Shown here one piece after another: positions 31,407 through 40,293 of a stretch of 45,789 nt of DNA. Each line of letters opens with the position of its first letter. The stretch's first letter is position 1. The notes beneath the pieces are model-generated. The model was not told where the DNA came from. It saw only the letters and a list, made by a program, of their open reading frames with translations, and did no database searches. The DNA is from Segatella cerevisiae (GTDB lineage Bacteria; Bacteroidota; Bacteroidia; Bacteroidales; Bacteroidaceae): assembly GCF_024054555.1 (NCBI RefSeq), contig NZ_JAMXLY010000025.1, positions 1 to 45,789 of the forward strand. The letters are read 5' to 3'. The translations under genes were made by a program, and so were the position numbers.

Positions 31407-34391
31407 TTAGAATTTAAAACTTGCTCCAAATAATACTGTTCGTGGACGAGGATACATATTATTGTCTATTCCTCCTTGCTTATTATCAGTAGTAATAGGT
31501 AATTCTGGATCCACTCCGTCATATTTAGTTATAGTAAATACGTTCTGAACCGTCAAGTGTAATTGTAACCATTTAGTTGCATTATAGCCTAATGTGATTT
31601 TGTCCAACTTTAGGAAAGAGGCATTTCGTACATAGTAATCTGATAAATATTGTGCCTGTGAAAAATTACTATTTACAGCAGATTTTAATCGATTGGCAAT
31701 GAAATTATTTGTCCACATATCTGCTTTCATTTCATTATTAGAGGCAACATTGTCATAAACATAATTCCCTAAACTTGCTCTAAGAGACGCGGATAATGTC
31801 CATTGATTATATCTGACTTCAGTATTGAAGCCCATAAAAACATCTGCATTTGGATGTTTATATACATATTTATCTTTTTCATTAATCTGACCATCTCCGT
31901 TTCTATCTACATAAGTACCTTCTATTGGATGATGATTGGAGTCGTAGGCTTGCTGATAAACATAGAATGAGCCTGCTGCTTGACCTACTTGATAGATTTG
32001 TACATTATTACCTACACCACCGCTAATACCGCCAGTAAGAACACCTACATAATCAGGATTATCATCAGCTGTTAATTTGGTGATTTTATTCTTGTTATAG
32101 GAAACATTAAAACCGATGTCCCAATGCCAGTTCCTATTCTCAATAGGAACGAAATTTAAGGTTAATTCCAATCCTGTATTTTTTAAGTTTCCGATATTCA
32201 TAAGTAAATAGTTGGACAAATTTGTACCAGCGGGGATGGGAACATAGTTTAGGAGATCTTTAGTCTTACGTTGATAAGCATCAATACTACCGTTAATACG
32301 ATTATTGAGAAATCCAAAGTCTAGGCCGAGGTTATACGTAGTCGTTGATTCCCATTTGATATCAGCATCGTAAGCTTTTGGTGTGATTGGAATAATAACT
32401 TGATCACCAAACTGGTAATAGGAACCACCTTGATTCATGTGATAAGTTGGAATAGAAGGATAATCTCCTTGACCAATATTTTGCTGCCCTGTGATACCAT
32501 ATCCTAAGCGTAGCTTTAAATTAGAAAGCCAGTTGATTTGTTTCATAAAAGGTTCTTCTGACATTCTCCATGCAAGAGCTAAAGAGGGGAAAAGTCCCCA
32601 TTTGTTATTTTGAAATCGTGAAGTACCATCATCGCGTAATGTGAATGTGAACAAATAGCGATCCATAAGAGAATAATTCAAACGTCCATAAAAGGAAATC
32701 AGGTAGCTTTCTGTTTTTGTAAGTGGAGTCGATGCATAATCACTGGTTCCGTCAGCAGATTTCTTGATATCTGTCGTTTTGTTATAGAAATGTTGCCAAG
32801 AGTAACCTCCTAATATGTCAAAATGACTGGCTATAGATTTTAGGTCTTTTGCATAATCAAGATAAAATTCTAAGGTCTGGTCTCTCCGGAATTGGGTATA
32901 TTTCTCCCACAAACCTGCACCATTCTGGACTTTATCGTGGAAAGAGACTTCACTTCCTTTTAGCCAATGGTTCCAGCCATCTGATGTGGAGACGTCAATG
33001 CCCAGATTCAGGTTTGCACGAAGACCAGGTATATAGAAAAATTTATAATCGAATTGAGTATTTCCGATGAAACGCCTAATGTTTGATGTCTTGTCTTCGG
33101 CATTGAGCATAGCTACAGGATTTAAGGTTGACATTGTATTAGAAACCCTCGAACTGGTTTGCCATGCTGTGTAACCGAGAATTCCAGATGTGTCGTAAAC
33201 TGGTTTCATAGGATCATATTGTACTGCTGCATTGATGACTCCATCGTCAGCAAAAGTGTTTTTCGAATAAACACCGTTTCCGTTCAAATTAATAGTGAGC
33301 CGATTATCCAATAGTGTGGGGGTTAGATTAAATGACAATGTTCCACGTTTCATATTTGTTGTCTTGACAATACCATCGTCATTGAGAAATCCGGTAGAAA
33401 TCCGGTAGGGCAAAGAGAATGCCTTATTTTTTGTCATATATCCTCCTGAGATTCCCGCATTAATTTCTTCAGTCCAGGCTGTACGATAAATCTCATTTTG
33501 CCAATTTGTTCTGGAGTTTCCCAAACTTGCAACTGCATTTTCATTTGAGCCATAATTGTCCATGAAAAATTCTTTAAATTCGTTAGCATTCATTACATCT
33601 ACCTTTTTAGCAATTTTTTGAAAAGAACTTGTCAGGTCAACTGTAACTTGAGGCTTCCCACTTGTTCCTCTTTTGGTTGTTATGACGATAACACCATTTG
33701 AAGCGCGTGAACCATATATAGCAGTGGCTGAAGCGTCTTTTAGTATAGAGAAACTTTCGATATCGTTCGGATTAATGCTTGAAAGAATGTCGCTCTGTCC
33801 GGAAATGCTTGTACTGCTTATTGGTAGTCCATCAATGACAATAAGAGGATCATTTGATGCCGAAAGAGAAGAGCCGCCACGAATACGGATAGAAGATCCA
33901 GCTCCAGGCCCACCTCCATTACTAATGATTTGCACTCCAGTGGCTTTACCTTGTAACAAGTCCGCAGGAGAAGTGGCAAGGCCCTTGTTCAATTGGTCTG
34001 CCTCAACGGATACGACAGAGCCGGTTGCATCACTTTTCTTAACGGTTCCGTAACCGATAACAACAATATCATTTAGCATCTTGTTATCCTCTTTTAAAAT
34101 AACCGTCAGCCTTGGGATTGCTTTGACAGTAGCTTTTTGATAGCCTACATAGGTTATCGTTAAATTTTCACTTGTGTTTGCTTTCAAGGTAAAATCGCCA
34201 TTCAAATCGGATACAGTTCCGCTATTGCCATTAGCAAAACGTATGGTCGCACCGATAATAGGTTCACCTGAAACGTCTTTGATATGTCCTTTAACTATGA
34301 TCTGCTGTGCAAAGCCATTAGCAGAGAGGATAAATCCGCATAATAATGCAAATATCCTAAGAGACATTGTAAATTTAACCTGATTCATCAT
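31407..34391 (-). CDS. susC: SusC/RagA family TonB-dependent outer-membrane transporter
   Basis: This outer-membrane channel imports maltodextrins using TonB energy. The 994-aa product has a signal peptide (cleavage near ANGFA-QQ, about residue 28), an N-terminal carboxypeptidase-regulatory-like domain (VKGHIKDVSGEPIIGATIRF), a TonB-box-like DIVVIGYGTVKKSD, a plug domain (LLQGKATGVQIISNGGGPG; SIRIRGGSS) and a 22-strand barrel ending in a terminal aromatic residue (VLFGASFKF). The first two codons are both ATG, so the start could be 34388. Its promoter has a LacI-type box upstream. It pairs with susD and is divergent from the rest of the starch genes. Confidence 0.97.
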   Translation of the reverse strand: MMNQVKFTMSLRIFALLCGFILSANGFAQQIIVKGHIKDVSGEPIIGATIRFANGNSGTVSDLNGDFTLKANTSENLTITYVGYQKATVKAIPRLTVILKEDNKMLNDIVVIGYGTVKKSDATGSVVSVEADQLNKGLATSPADLLQGKATGVQIISNGGGPGAGSSIRIRGGSSLSASNDPLIVIDGLPISSTSISGQSDILSSINPNDIESFSILKDASATAIYGSRASNGVIVITTKRGTSGKPQVTVDLTSSFQKIAKKVDVMNANEFKEFFMDNYGSNENAVASLGNSRTNWQNEIYRTAWTEEINAGISGGYMTKNKAFSLPYRISTGFLNDDGIVKTTNMKRGTLSFNLTPTLLDNRLTINLNGNGVYSKNTFADDGVINAAVQYDPMKPVYDTSGILGYTAWQTSSRVSNTMSTLNPVAMLNAEDKTSNIRRFIGNTQFDYKFFYIPGLRANLNLGIDVSTSDGWNHWLKGSEVSFHDKVQNGAGLWEKYTQFRRDQTLEFYLDYAKDLKSIASHFDILGGYSWQHFYNKTTDIKKSADGTSDYASTPLTKTESYLISFYGRLNYSLMDRYLFTFTLRDDGTSRFQNNKWGLFPSLALAWRMSEEPFMKQINWLSNLKLRLGYGITGQQNIGQGDYPSIPTYHMNQGGSYYQFGDQVIIPITPKAYDADIKWESTTTYNLGLDFGFLNNRINGSIDAYQRKTKDLLNYVPIPAGTNLSNYLLMNIGNLKNTGLELTLNFVPIENRNWHWDIGFNVSYNKNKITKLTADDNPDYVGVLTGGISGGVGNNVQIYQVGQAAGSFYVYQQAYDSNHHPIEGTYVDRNGDGQINEKDKYVYKHPNADVFMGFNTEVRYNQWTLSASLRASLGNYVYDNVASNNEMKADMWTNNFIANRLKSAVNSNFSQAQYLSDYYVRNASFLKLDKITLGYNATKWLQLHLTVQNVFTITKYDGVDPELPITTDNKQGGIDNNMYPRPRTVLFGASFKF

Positions 34392-34566
34392 TTTTTTAAA
34401 ATTAAGGTTGTTTCATGTTTCCTGTTCCATGATTTCTGATTTAACTGTCGGAAACTCACTATTAGGAATATTAAGTGTCTTGTTAATTGTAAGGTTTAGG
34501 TTTTAGATTATTTCAACAGTATTAATAGGTTTGGTCCATTTATCAAAGTTTTAAATTTTACTAATG

Positions 34567-34574
34567 CAAAATTA
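34567..34574 (-). promoter_or_regulatory. Promoter -7 element of susC-susD
   Basis: On the minus strand TAATTTTG (34574-34567) matches TAnnTTTG and would give a leader of about 170 nt. No TTTG or TTG is found 19-21 nt upstream, as at the lacI and malQ promoters. Confidence 0.6.
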
Positions 34575-34629
34575 AAATCTTTAATGTTACTTTGTTGTTG
34601 TTTTAAGTTAAAAATATCATTAACTCCAT

Positions 34630-34641
34630 GCAAACGTTTAC
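34630..34641 (-). promoter_or_regulatory. LacI-family operator-like box upstream of susC
   Basis: On the minus strand the box reads GTAAACGTTTGC, one mismatch from the perfect palindrome upstream of malQ. It ends 55 nt before the -7 element at 34574, exactly as at lacI. It ties susCD to the same regulator as the plus-strand genes. Confidence 0.7.
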
Positions 34642-34804
34642 ATTCGTTCACTTGTGTCCACTAAATAAATTACTGTTCGGTAAACTTTTTCAGTTGGCAA
34701 AAATAATTCTATAACTTACCTACACGATTTGTTATTGAGACAAAATTGTACATTAGTGTTCAAAGAACGATAGAAACACTAATTGCTCTTGGGATCACGT
34801 TACT
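34642..34804. other. Spacer between susC control region and chromate-transporter-like gene
   Basis: AT-rich sequence between the susC operator and the stop of the second chromate-transporter-like gene. No terminator with a clean stem and T-run and no ORF were seen. Confidence 0.4.
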
Positions 34805-35377
34805 TCAATAAAGAAGTAAGAGACCGGCAATAGCTGAATAACCGATCATCTTGACCGGACTGATCTTGAACTTCCCGGTTCCTATGAGCGTCGCTAAAAA
34901 TAGGAAAATGCTGATTCCAAACTGCCACGGTTGATCTGGTGTGGAAAAATTATCACTTGTAAATAGTAGGAGCGTAGCTGCTGCCAATAGACCTACTGTT
35001 GTCGGTCTGAGTACCATTAATATGCTTTTCCCTATAGAGGTATGAAGATACTTCATCAATATCTTTCCTGCGAAAATGATAATAATGAGGGATGGCAGGA
35101 TCATCGCCAGAAGTGCGATGAATGCTCCTAATATTGATGCCATATTGTCAAAGCCGGCATTATGGATAACGGTGTACCCGCAGTAAGTCGCAGAATTCAG
35201 TTCGATAGGTCCCGGAGTTATTCGTGAGAGCGCAAGAAGATCCGTAAATTCCCCCATCGTCAACCAACCGAAATGACCGACGGTCTGTCCTTGGATCAAG
35301 GAGAGCATAGTTGTTCCTCCACCGAACCCAAAGAGTCCGATCTCAAAAAATGCTATGAAGAGGTATAGAAAAATCAT
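34805..35377 (-). CDS. Chromate-transporter-like (CHR) protein, second half
   Basis: This inner-membrane protein of 190 aa has about six hydrophobic segments and is one half of a short-chain CHR pair. It starts MIFLYLFIAFFEIGLFGFGG and has the conserved FGGGTTML and the RITPGPIELNSATYCGY motif, both expected for this family. The frame is open upstream to 35488 but the added residues are polar, lie over the stop of the preceding gene and are not like family starts, so I start at 35377. CHR proteins export chromate in some bacteria, but for most members the anion is unknown. It follows its partner after 58 nt on the minus strand. Confidence 0.88.
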   Translation of the reverse strand: MIFLYLFIAFFEIGLFGFGGGTTMLSLIQGQTVGHFGWLTMGEFTDLLALSRITPGPIELNSATYCGYTVIHNAGFDNMASILGAFIALLAMILPSLIIIIFAGKILMKYLHTSIGKSILMVLRPTTVGLLAAATLLLFTSDNFSTPDQPWQFGISIFLFLATLIGTGKFKISPVKMIGYSAIAGLLLLY

Positions 35378-35435
35378 CTTGTACGATCTGTCCTGAATTA
35401 TTGGGGAGTTGGTATTTCGTTTCTTAAAAGGAATA

Positions 35436-36002
35436 TCATTTCTCTTCTGTAGGTTGCACGAATTTCCCATATACAAAACCGCCGACACAAGCTGCGATAA
35501 TGATCAGAATGGGGTTGAGGCCCAGGAGCCAAATGAATAGCATCCCACTGACGGGTATCCAGCAATTGGCCCACGTCAGATGTGACCGCTTCGCTAAATT
35601 GAAAGTGGGGAGTGCGAGGAGGGCTGCAACAGCGGGGCGGATTCCTCTGAACATGGCTGCGAAGATATGGGTATGCCTGACAGACAGAAAGATCATGGCT
35701 ATAATTGAAATGAGTATTGCAGAGGGGATAATAAGGCCTAAGGCTGCAAGGATGCCTCCTAGAGTCTTTCGGAGTGTATAACCTGTAATGACACTTATAT
35801 TAATGGCTCTTATGCCCGGGCAACTTTCTGCGATGGATATCATATTGTCGAATTGCCGTTGATCAATCCATTTGTTCTTGTCAACGGTATAGTTCTTCAG
35901 CGCAGTGACCAAAGCATTGCTTTTACCCCACGTCATCAGTCCGATCTTAAAGAAAGCTTTGAAGAGGGCACTGTACTCTATTTTAGTTTCAGAAATAGGC
36001 AT
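35436..36002 (-). CDS. Chromate-transporter-like (CHR) protein, divergent first half
   Basis: This is a 188-aa inner-membrane protein and the partner of the CHR half downstream. Topology and many positions fit the family (FKIGLMTWGK, DKNKWIDQRQFDNMISIAES, GYTLRKTLGGILAALGLIIPSA). Two signature motifs are changed: the usual F-G-G-G/P is T-W-G-K-S-N, and the usual A-P-G-P-x-x-x-N is C-P-G-I-R-A-I-N. Its transport role may therefore differ. I start at the ATG at 36002; the frame allows a TTG two codons earlier. It lies 57 nt downstream of purL with a GC-rich hairpin between. Confidence 0.82.
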   Translation of the reverse strand: MPISETKIEYSALFKAFFKIGLMTWGKSNALVTALKNYTVDKNKWIDQRQFDNMISIAESCPGIRAINISVITGYTLRKTLGGILAALGLIIPSAILISIIAMIFLSVRHTHIFAAMFRGIRPAVAALLALPTFNLAKRSHLTWANCWIPVSGMLFIWLLGLNPILIIIAACVGGFVYGKFVQPTEEK

Positions 36003-36019
36003 GATCAATTTAGAAAGCA

Positions 36020-36043
36020 GAGGGGGAATATTGCATCCCCCTC
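36020..36043 (-). terminator. GC-rich hairpin between purL and the CHR pair
   Basis: GAGGGGGA (36020-36027) and TCCCCCTC (36036-36043) form a perfect 8-bp stem with an 8-nt loop. No T-run follows on the minus strand, so it may only attenuate transcription or protect the purL mRNA end, allowing some read-through to the CHR genes. Confidence 0.45.
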
Positions 36044-36059
36044 GTTATAAGAGTTGTAC

Positions 36060-39000
36060 TTATTTCGTTTTTTGTTCAATCCAATTCTGGGCATTGACGA
36101 AAGCCTCAACCCAAGGCGTGATTTCATCATGGGTGTGTTCTGCCGGATAGTAAGCATTCTGCCAAGGGAAGATCGAACGTTCCGGATGTGGCATCATTGC
36201 GATATGTCTGCCGTCAGCAGATGAGAGTCCTGCGACATTGTAGTCACTGCCATTGGGATTGCCCGGGTATTCCGCATAATTGTATTTGGCGATGACATGA
36301 TAGTGGTCCTCAGGTTCAGGCAGATAGAAACGACCCTCTCCGTGAGCTACCCATATTCCAAGTTTGCTTCCCGACAGACTGCCGAGCATGACACTGTCAT
36401 TTGACGGGATGCTCAGACCGATGAAAGCACTTTCGAATTTCTGAGATCGGTTCGGGCGAAGATGAGCACGGTGCTGATGTTCAGGATTGATGAGATTGAG
36501 TTCTATCATCAACTGGCAACCGTTGCAGATACCCAGGCTCAAGGTATCCTCTCTCGCATAGAATTTGTCAAGAGCTTCTTTCGCTTTCGGATTATAGAGG
36601 AATGCACCGGCCCATCCCTTTGCGGACCCCAGTACGTCAGAGTTGGAGAATCCTCCACAGAACACGATGAAATTGACTTCTTCCAGCGTTTCCCTGCCGC
36701 TGATGAGGTCTGTCATCATGACATCCTTTACGTCAAATCCGGCCAAGTATAAAGCGTAAGCCATCTCACGATCTCCATTCGTTCCCTTTTCCCGGATAAT
36801 GGCAGCCTTGACGCCTGAAGGTTCGCGACGGTCAGGATTCAAGTCATATTGAGCAAACTTACCCGTAAAATGAGGATTGAATTTGAATTCCAGGGGTTGC
36901 TTCTTATAATTGGTATACCGCTTCCTGGCCATTCCGTTCATACTCTGGTCGCGGTCCAGCAGATAAGAAGTCTTGTACCAGACAGTCCGAAGTGCGTCAA
37001 TGTCAAATTCGTGTTTGAATTCATTCTTGACGACCACGATTTTTCTTATATTGGGTGTAGGATAACCTATTTTCGCAAAACCGATGCCCTCTTCATCCAG
37101 GAATTCTTTCAACTCGTGTTTGTGTTCATCGCTGACTTGGATAATCACGCCCGGGTTTTCTGCGAATAGATTCTTGACAATGTCACTACCTGCAAAATCA
37201 TACAAATTGATGTGCATACCTCCGTTGGGATTAGCGAAGGTCATTTCCAACAGTGTGGTGATCAGGCCACCTGCGGAGATATCGTGACCCGACATGATCC
37301 AACCCCGATGGACAAGTTCCTGTATGACATTGAAGCAGTCTACGAAATAGTCCGGGTTTTTGACGGACGGTACATCGTCTCCTATCTTGTTGAGGCTTTG
37401 GGCGAATGCACTTCCTCCCAGACGCTGTTCGTCGAAACTGAAATCGATATGGTAGAGAGAGGAGTTCTTGTCGTTGACGAGGACCGGACTGACCGTTTTC
37501 TTGACATCACTTACCTGTCCGCCGGCAGTGACGATGACTGTTCCCGGAGAAATGATCTTTTCTCCATTAGGATAGTCCTGACTGAGAGACAAGGAGTCTT
37601 TTCCTGTAGGCACATTCACATGAAGGGCACAACAGAAATCCGACAAAGCCTTCACTGCTGTAAACAATCGGGTGTTTTCTCCATCTTGACTGCGGCAAGG
37701 CCACATCCAATTGGCAGACAAAGAAACATAATTTAGTGGTCTGTCAGCATCTGTTCCTGCATGTCCTGTCTCTTTCTCTCCTAATGGTGCCCATACGAGA
37801 TTCGTCAGAGATTCAGCAACCGACAAGACACTGCCGGCTTCCGGATCAGCCAGACCTGCTTGTGGAGCATGTCCGAGGGCAGTTGCGATACCTTGTGTCC
37901 CACGATAGTCCAGAGCGACAACCCCACAATCGCTCAGGGGCAGTTGGATAGCACCCTGGCCTTGCTGACGAGCCACTTTCCCCGTGACAGACCGGTCGAC
38001 CTTATTTGTCAACCAGTCTTTGCAGGCTACAGCTTCCAATTGTAAGACACGGTTGAGATATTGATCCAAGAGATCCTGTTGGTAAGAAACATTCTCGTAA
38101 TGCCGCTCGACAGTCTTGTCGACCATTACTGTCTTGGGAGAATGTCCGAACATCTGCGATACATCCAGGTCGAAAGGTTTCTTCCCGTCACCTTGTACAA
38201 AACTGAAATGTGCATCACCGGTCGTTTGCCCTACCACATACATCGGGGCACGCTCGCGGTCAGCAATTTTCCGGACATGGTCAAGATATTTCTGATTGAT
38301 CAGAAGTCCCATCCGTTCCTGACTCTCGTTGCAGATGATTTCTTTAGCACTGAGTGACTTGTCACCGATGGGCAATTTAGTCATGTCGATTTTTCCACCA
38401 CAATCCTCAACCAGTTCAGAGAGACAGTTCAAGTGACCTGCTGAGCCATGGTCATGAACACTGATCAGCGGATTGGATTCATCCTCAACAAGAGCACGGA
38501 TGAGGTTATAGGCACGTTTCTGCATCTCAGGGTTGGCGCGTTGCACAGCGTTCAACTCAATGCCATTGCTATATCGTCCGGTGTCTACAGAACTCACAGA
38601 GCCGCCACCCAGACCGATGCGGTAGTTGTCACCTCCGACAACTACGATCTCGTTACCTTCTTCAGGTTTCTTCTTCAGGCAGTCGCGCTTCTTGCCATAG
38701 CCGACACCTCCTGCGAGCATCACAACTTTGTCGTAAGCATATTTCTCATTGTTCTCTGTGTGCTCAAAGGTCAGCAAAGAACCCGTGATCAGAGGTTGAC
38801 CGAATTTGTTGCCGAAATCACTGGCACCATTGGAGGCCTTGATAAGGATTTCCTCAGGTGACTGATAGAGCCATTTTCTGACAGGCAGGATATTTTCCCA
38901 GTCACGTTCAGGATCAGGTTTGCCGTTATCATCTTTCAGTCGCGGATAGGCAGTCATATAGACAGCAGTACCGGCGATCGGCCAAGAGCCGATACCTCCA

Positions 39001-39821
39001 CCCATACGGTCTCTTATCTCACCGCCCGTTCCTGTTGCAGCCCCGTTGAAAGGCTCTACAGTAGTGGGGAAGTTGTGTGTCTCTGCTTTTAATGAGATGA
39101 CACTTTCCATATCCTCAACTTTGAAAAAGTCTGAGGTCGTCTGGTCAGCAGGAGCGAATTGCTCAATGACAGGACCTTGGGCGAAAGCCACGTTGTCTGA
39201 ATAGGCGGAAAGTATTCTGCCGGGATTCTCTTTTGTTGTCTTTTTGATCATTGCGAAAAGAGAGCTTTCCATTTCCTTTCCGTCAATGATGAACTCACCA
39301 CTGAAGATCTTGTGACGACAATGTTCAGAATTGATCTGTGCGAAACCGAAAATTTCGGAATCAGTTAGAAGGCGGTTGTTTTCTTTTGCTATTTTCTTGA
39401 GGTATTCTATTTCTTCAGGAGACAAGGCCAAACCTTCTTCTTCATTGTATTTCTCGATGTCTTCAATGTAGCGGATAGGCTCAGGCTGGCGGTCAATGGT
39501 GAACACGTCCTGGTTGATGCCCTCATACATCCGCTGCAGCATCTTATCGTACTGCGCATCCTTGTTGCTGACAGGAAAGAATTCCTCTATACGAGAAATG
39601 CCGTGGAGATTCATGTTCTGAGTAATCTCTACGGCATTCGTACTCCAAGGAGTAACCATTTCTCGGCGTGGCCCTACAAAGAAACCTTTAAGTTCCTGTG
39701 AGTCCTCAGGTTTGGCATCGTCATACAGCCAACTCAGTTCTTTGATTTCTTCCTCATTCGGCTGATGGTCGATTTCGGTTGCGATCACACTTTTTGATGG
39801 AGTTCTGAAAAAAAGAATCAT
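36060..39821 (-). CDS. purL: Phosphoribosylformylglycinamidine synthase, large single-chain type
   Basis: This enzyme performs the fourth step of purine synthesis, FGAR plus glutamine and ATP to FGAM. The 1253-aa protein is the long form in which PurS-like, synthetase and glutaminase domains are fused. Visible blocks are EINSEHCRHK-type INSEHCRHKIFSGEF (about 165-180), KAETHNFPTTVEPFNGAATG, GDNYRIGLGGGSVSS, HDHGSAGHLNCL, GKDSLSL, and the C-terminal class I glutaminase with LGICNGCQLM (nucleophile Cys1099) and MMPHPERS (His1212, Glu1214). The start at 39821 is about 35 nt after its -7 element. Length is slightly below the approximately 1295 aa of E. coli PurL. Confidence 0.98.
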   Translation of the reverse strand: MILFFRTPSKSVIATEIDHQPNEEEIKELSWLYDDAKPEDSQELKGFFVGPRREMVTPWSTNAVEITQNMNLHGISRIEEFFPVSNKDAQYDKMLQRMYEGINQDVFTIDRQPEPIRYIEDIEKYNEEEGLALSPEEIEYLKKIAKENNRLLTDSEIFGFAQINSEHCRHKIFSGEFIIDGKEMESSLFAMIKKTTKENPGRILSAYSDNVAFAQGPVIEQFAPADQTTSDFFKVEDMESVISLKAETHNFPTTVEPFNGAATGTGGEIRDRMGGGIGSWPIAGTAVYMTAYPRLKDDNGKPDPERDWENILPVRKWLYQSPEEILIKASNGASDFGNKFGQPLITGSLLTFEHTENNEKYAYDKVVMLAGGVGYGKKRDCLKKKPEEGNEIVVVGGDNYRIGLGGGSVSSVDTGRYSNGIELNAVQRANPEMQKRAYNLIRALVEDESNPLISVHDHGSAGHLNCLSELVEDCGGKIDMTKLPIGDKSLSAKEIICNESQERMGLLINQKYLDHVRKIADRERAPMYVVGQTTGDAHFSFVQGDGKKPFDLDVSQMFGHSPKTVMVDKTVERHYENVSYQQDLLDQYLNRVLQLEAVACKDWLTNKVDRSVTGKVARQQGQGAIQLPLSDCGVVALDYRGTQGIATALGHAPQAGLADPEAGSVLSVAESLTNLVWAPLGEKETGHAGTDADRPLNYVSLSANWMWPCRSQDGENTRLFTAVKALSDFCCALHVNVPTGKDSLSLSQDYPNGEKIISPGTVIVTAGGQVSDVKKTVSPVLVNDKNSSLYHIDFSFDEQRLGGSAFAQSLNKIGDDVPSVKNPDYFVDCFNVIQELVHRGWIMSGHDISAGGLITTLLEMTFANPNGGMHINLYDFAGSDIVKNLFAENPGVIIQVSDEHKHELKEFLDEEGIGFAKIGYPTPNIRKIVVVKNEFKHEFDIDALRTVWYKTSYLLDRDQSMNGMARKRYTNYKKQPLEFKFNPHFTGKFAQYDLNPDRREPSGVKAAIIREKGTNGDREMAYALYLAGFDVKDVMMTDLISGRETLEEVNFIVFCGGFSNSDVLGSAKGWAGAFLYNPKAKEALDKFYAREDTLSLGICNGCQLMIELNLINPEHQHRAHLRPNRSQKFESAFIGLSIPSNDSVMLGSLSGSKLGIWVAHGEGRFYLPEPEDHYHVIAKYNYAEYPGNPNGSDYNVAGLSSADGRHIAMMPHPERSIFPWQNAYYPAEHTHDEITPWVEAFVNAQNWIEQKTK

Positions 39822-39856
39822 ATTTCTATATATTAGACGCGTGTTACTTTTGCCTG

Positions 39857-39885
39857 CAAAGATAATGTTTTTATATGAGATACAA
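39857..39885 (-). promoter_or_regulatory. Promoter of purL
   Basis: On the minus strand TTG (39885-39883), 18 nt, TATCTTTG (39864-39857). No purine riboswitch-like structure is apparent in the short leader. Confidence 0.65.
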
Positions 39886-40160
39886 CTATATGGAAACGTT
39901 TTTTGTTAGAGAATGACAAATAATAAGTCAATTCTTCGTTATCCGTAGCACGGAGTTCAATGCCAACTATAATAAGGTGAAATCGTTTCCTCAAGTTTTG
40001 TGAATATCCCCTCATCGCTTTCATCATCTTGCCCTCTCCCTTCCCGACTTTGATCAGTCTTTCCAAAGAAGTCAGATCCTTATAAGAAGGACCCTTTGGG
40101 ACATCAAGGAAGCCTTAGGAAAAGAATCCTTTAAACACGCATGAAGTTAGAGGTGATAAT
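39886..40160. other. Spacer between divergent purL and msrAB promoters
   Basis: A 77-codon minus-strand frame (39833-40066) crosses the purL promoter and is not convincing. A TCCTT/AAGGA inverted repeat lies near 40077-40091. No RNA gene or other signal was seen. Confidence 0.4.
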
Positions 40161-40191
40161 TTGCATAGTTCCGAAATATATCGTATATTTG
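40161..40191 (+). promoter_or_regulatory. Promoter of msrAB
   Basis: TTG (40161-40163), 20 nt, TATATTTG (40184-40191). Transcription from about 40198 gives a leader of about 95 nt ending in an AAGGAGG Shine-Dalgarno-like run (40278-40284) nine bases before the ATG at 40294. Confidence 0.65.
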
Positions 40192-40293
40192 CCAATACAA
40201 GCAGAAGGAATCTTTTTATTGGCTTTGCAAGAGAAGCAGGGCATCCATTTCTTGTTTGTAGATTGCTCATTAAAATTAAGGAGGGAAAATGCT

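Noticed and set aside
37212..37736. 174-codon plus-strand frame inside purL
   Set aside because: Antisense to a complete purL; shadow frame.
39833..40066. 77-codon minus-strand frame upstream of purL
   Set aside because: It covers the purL promoter and has no homologue-like features that I recognise.
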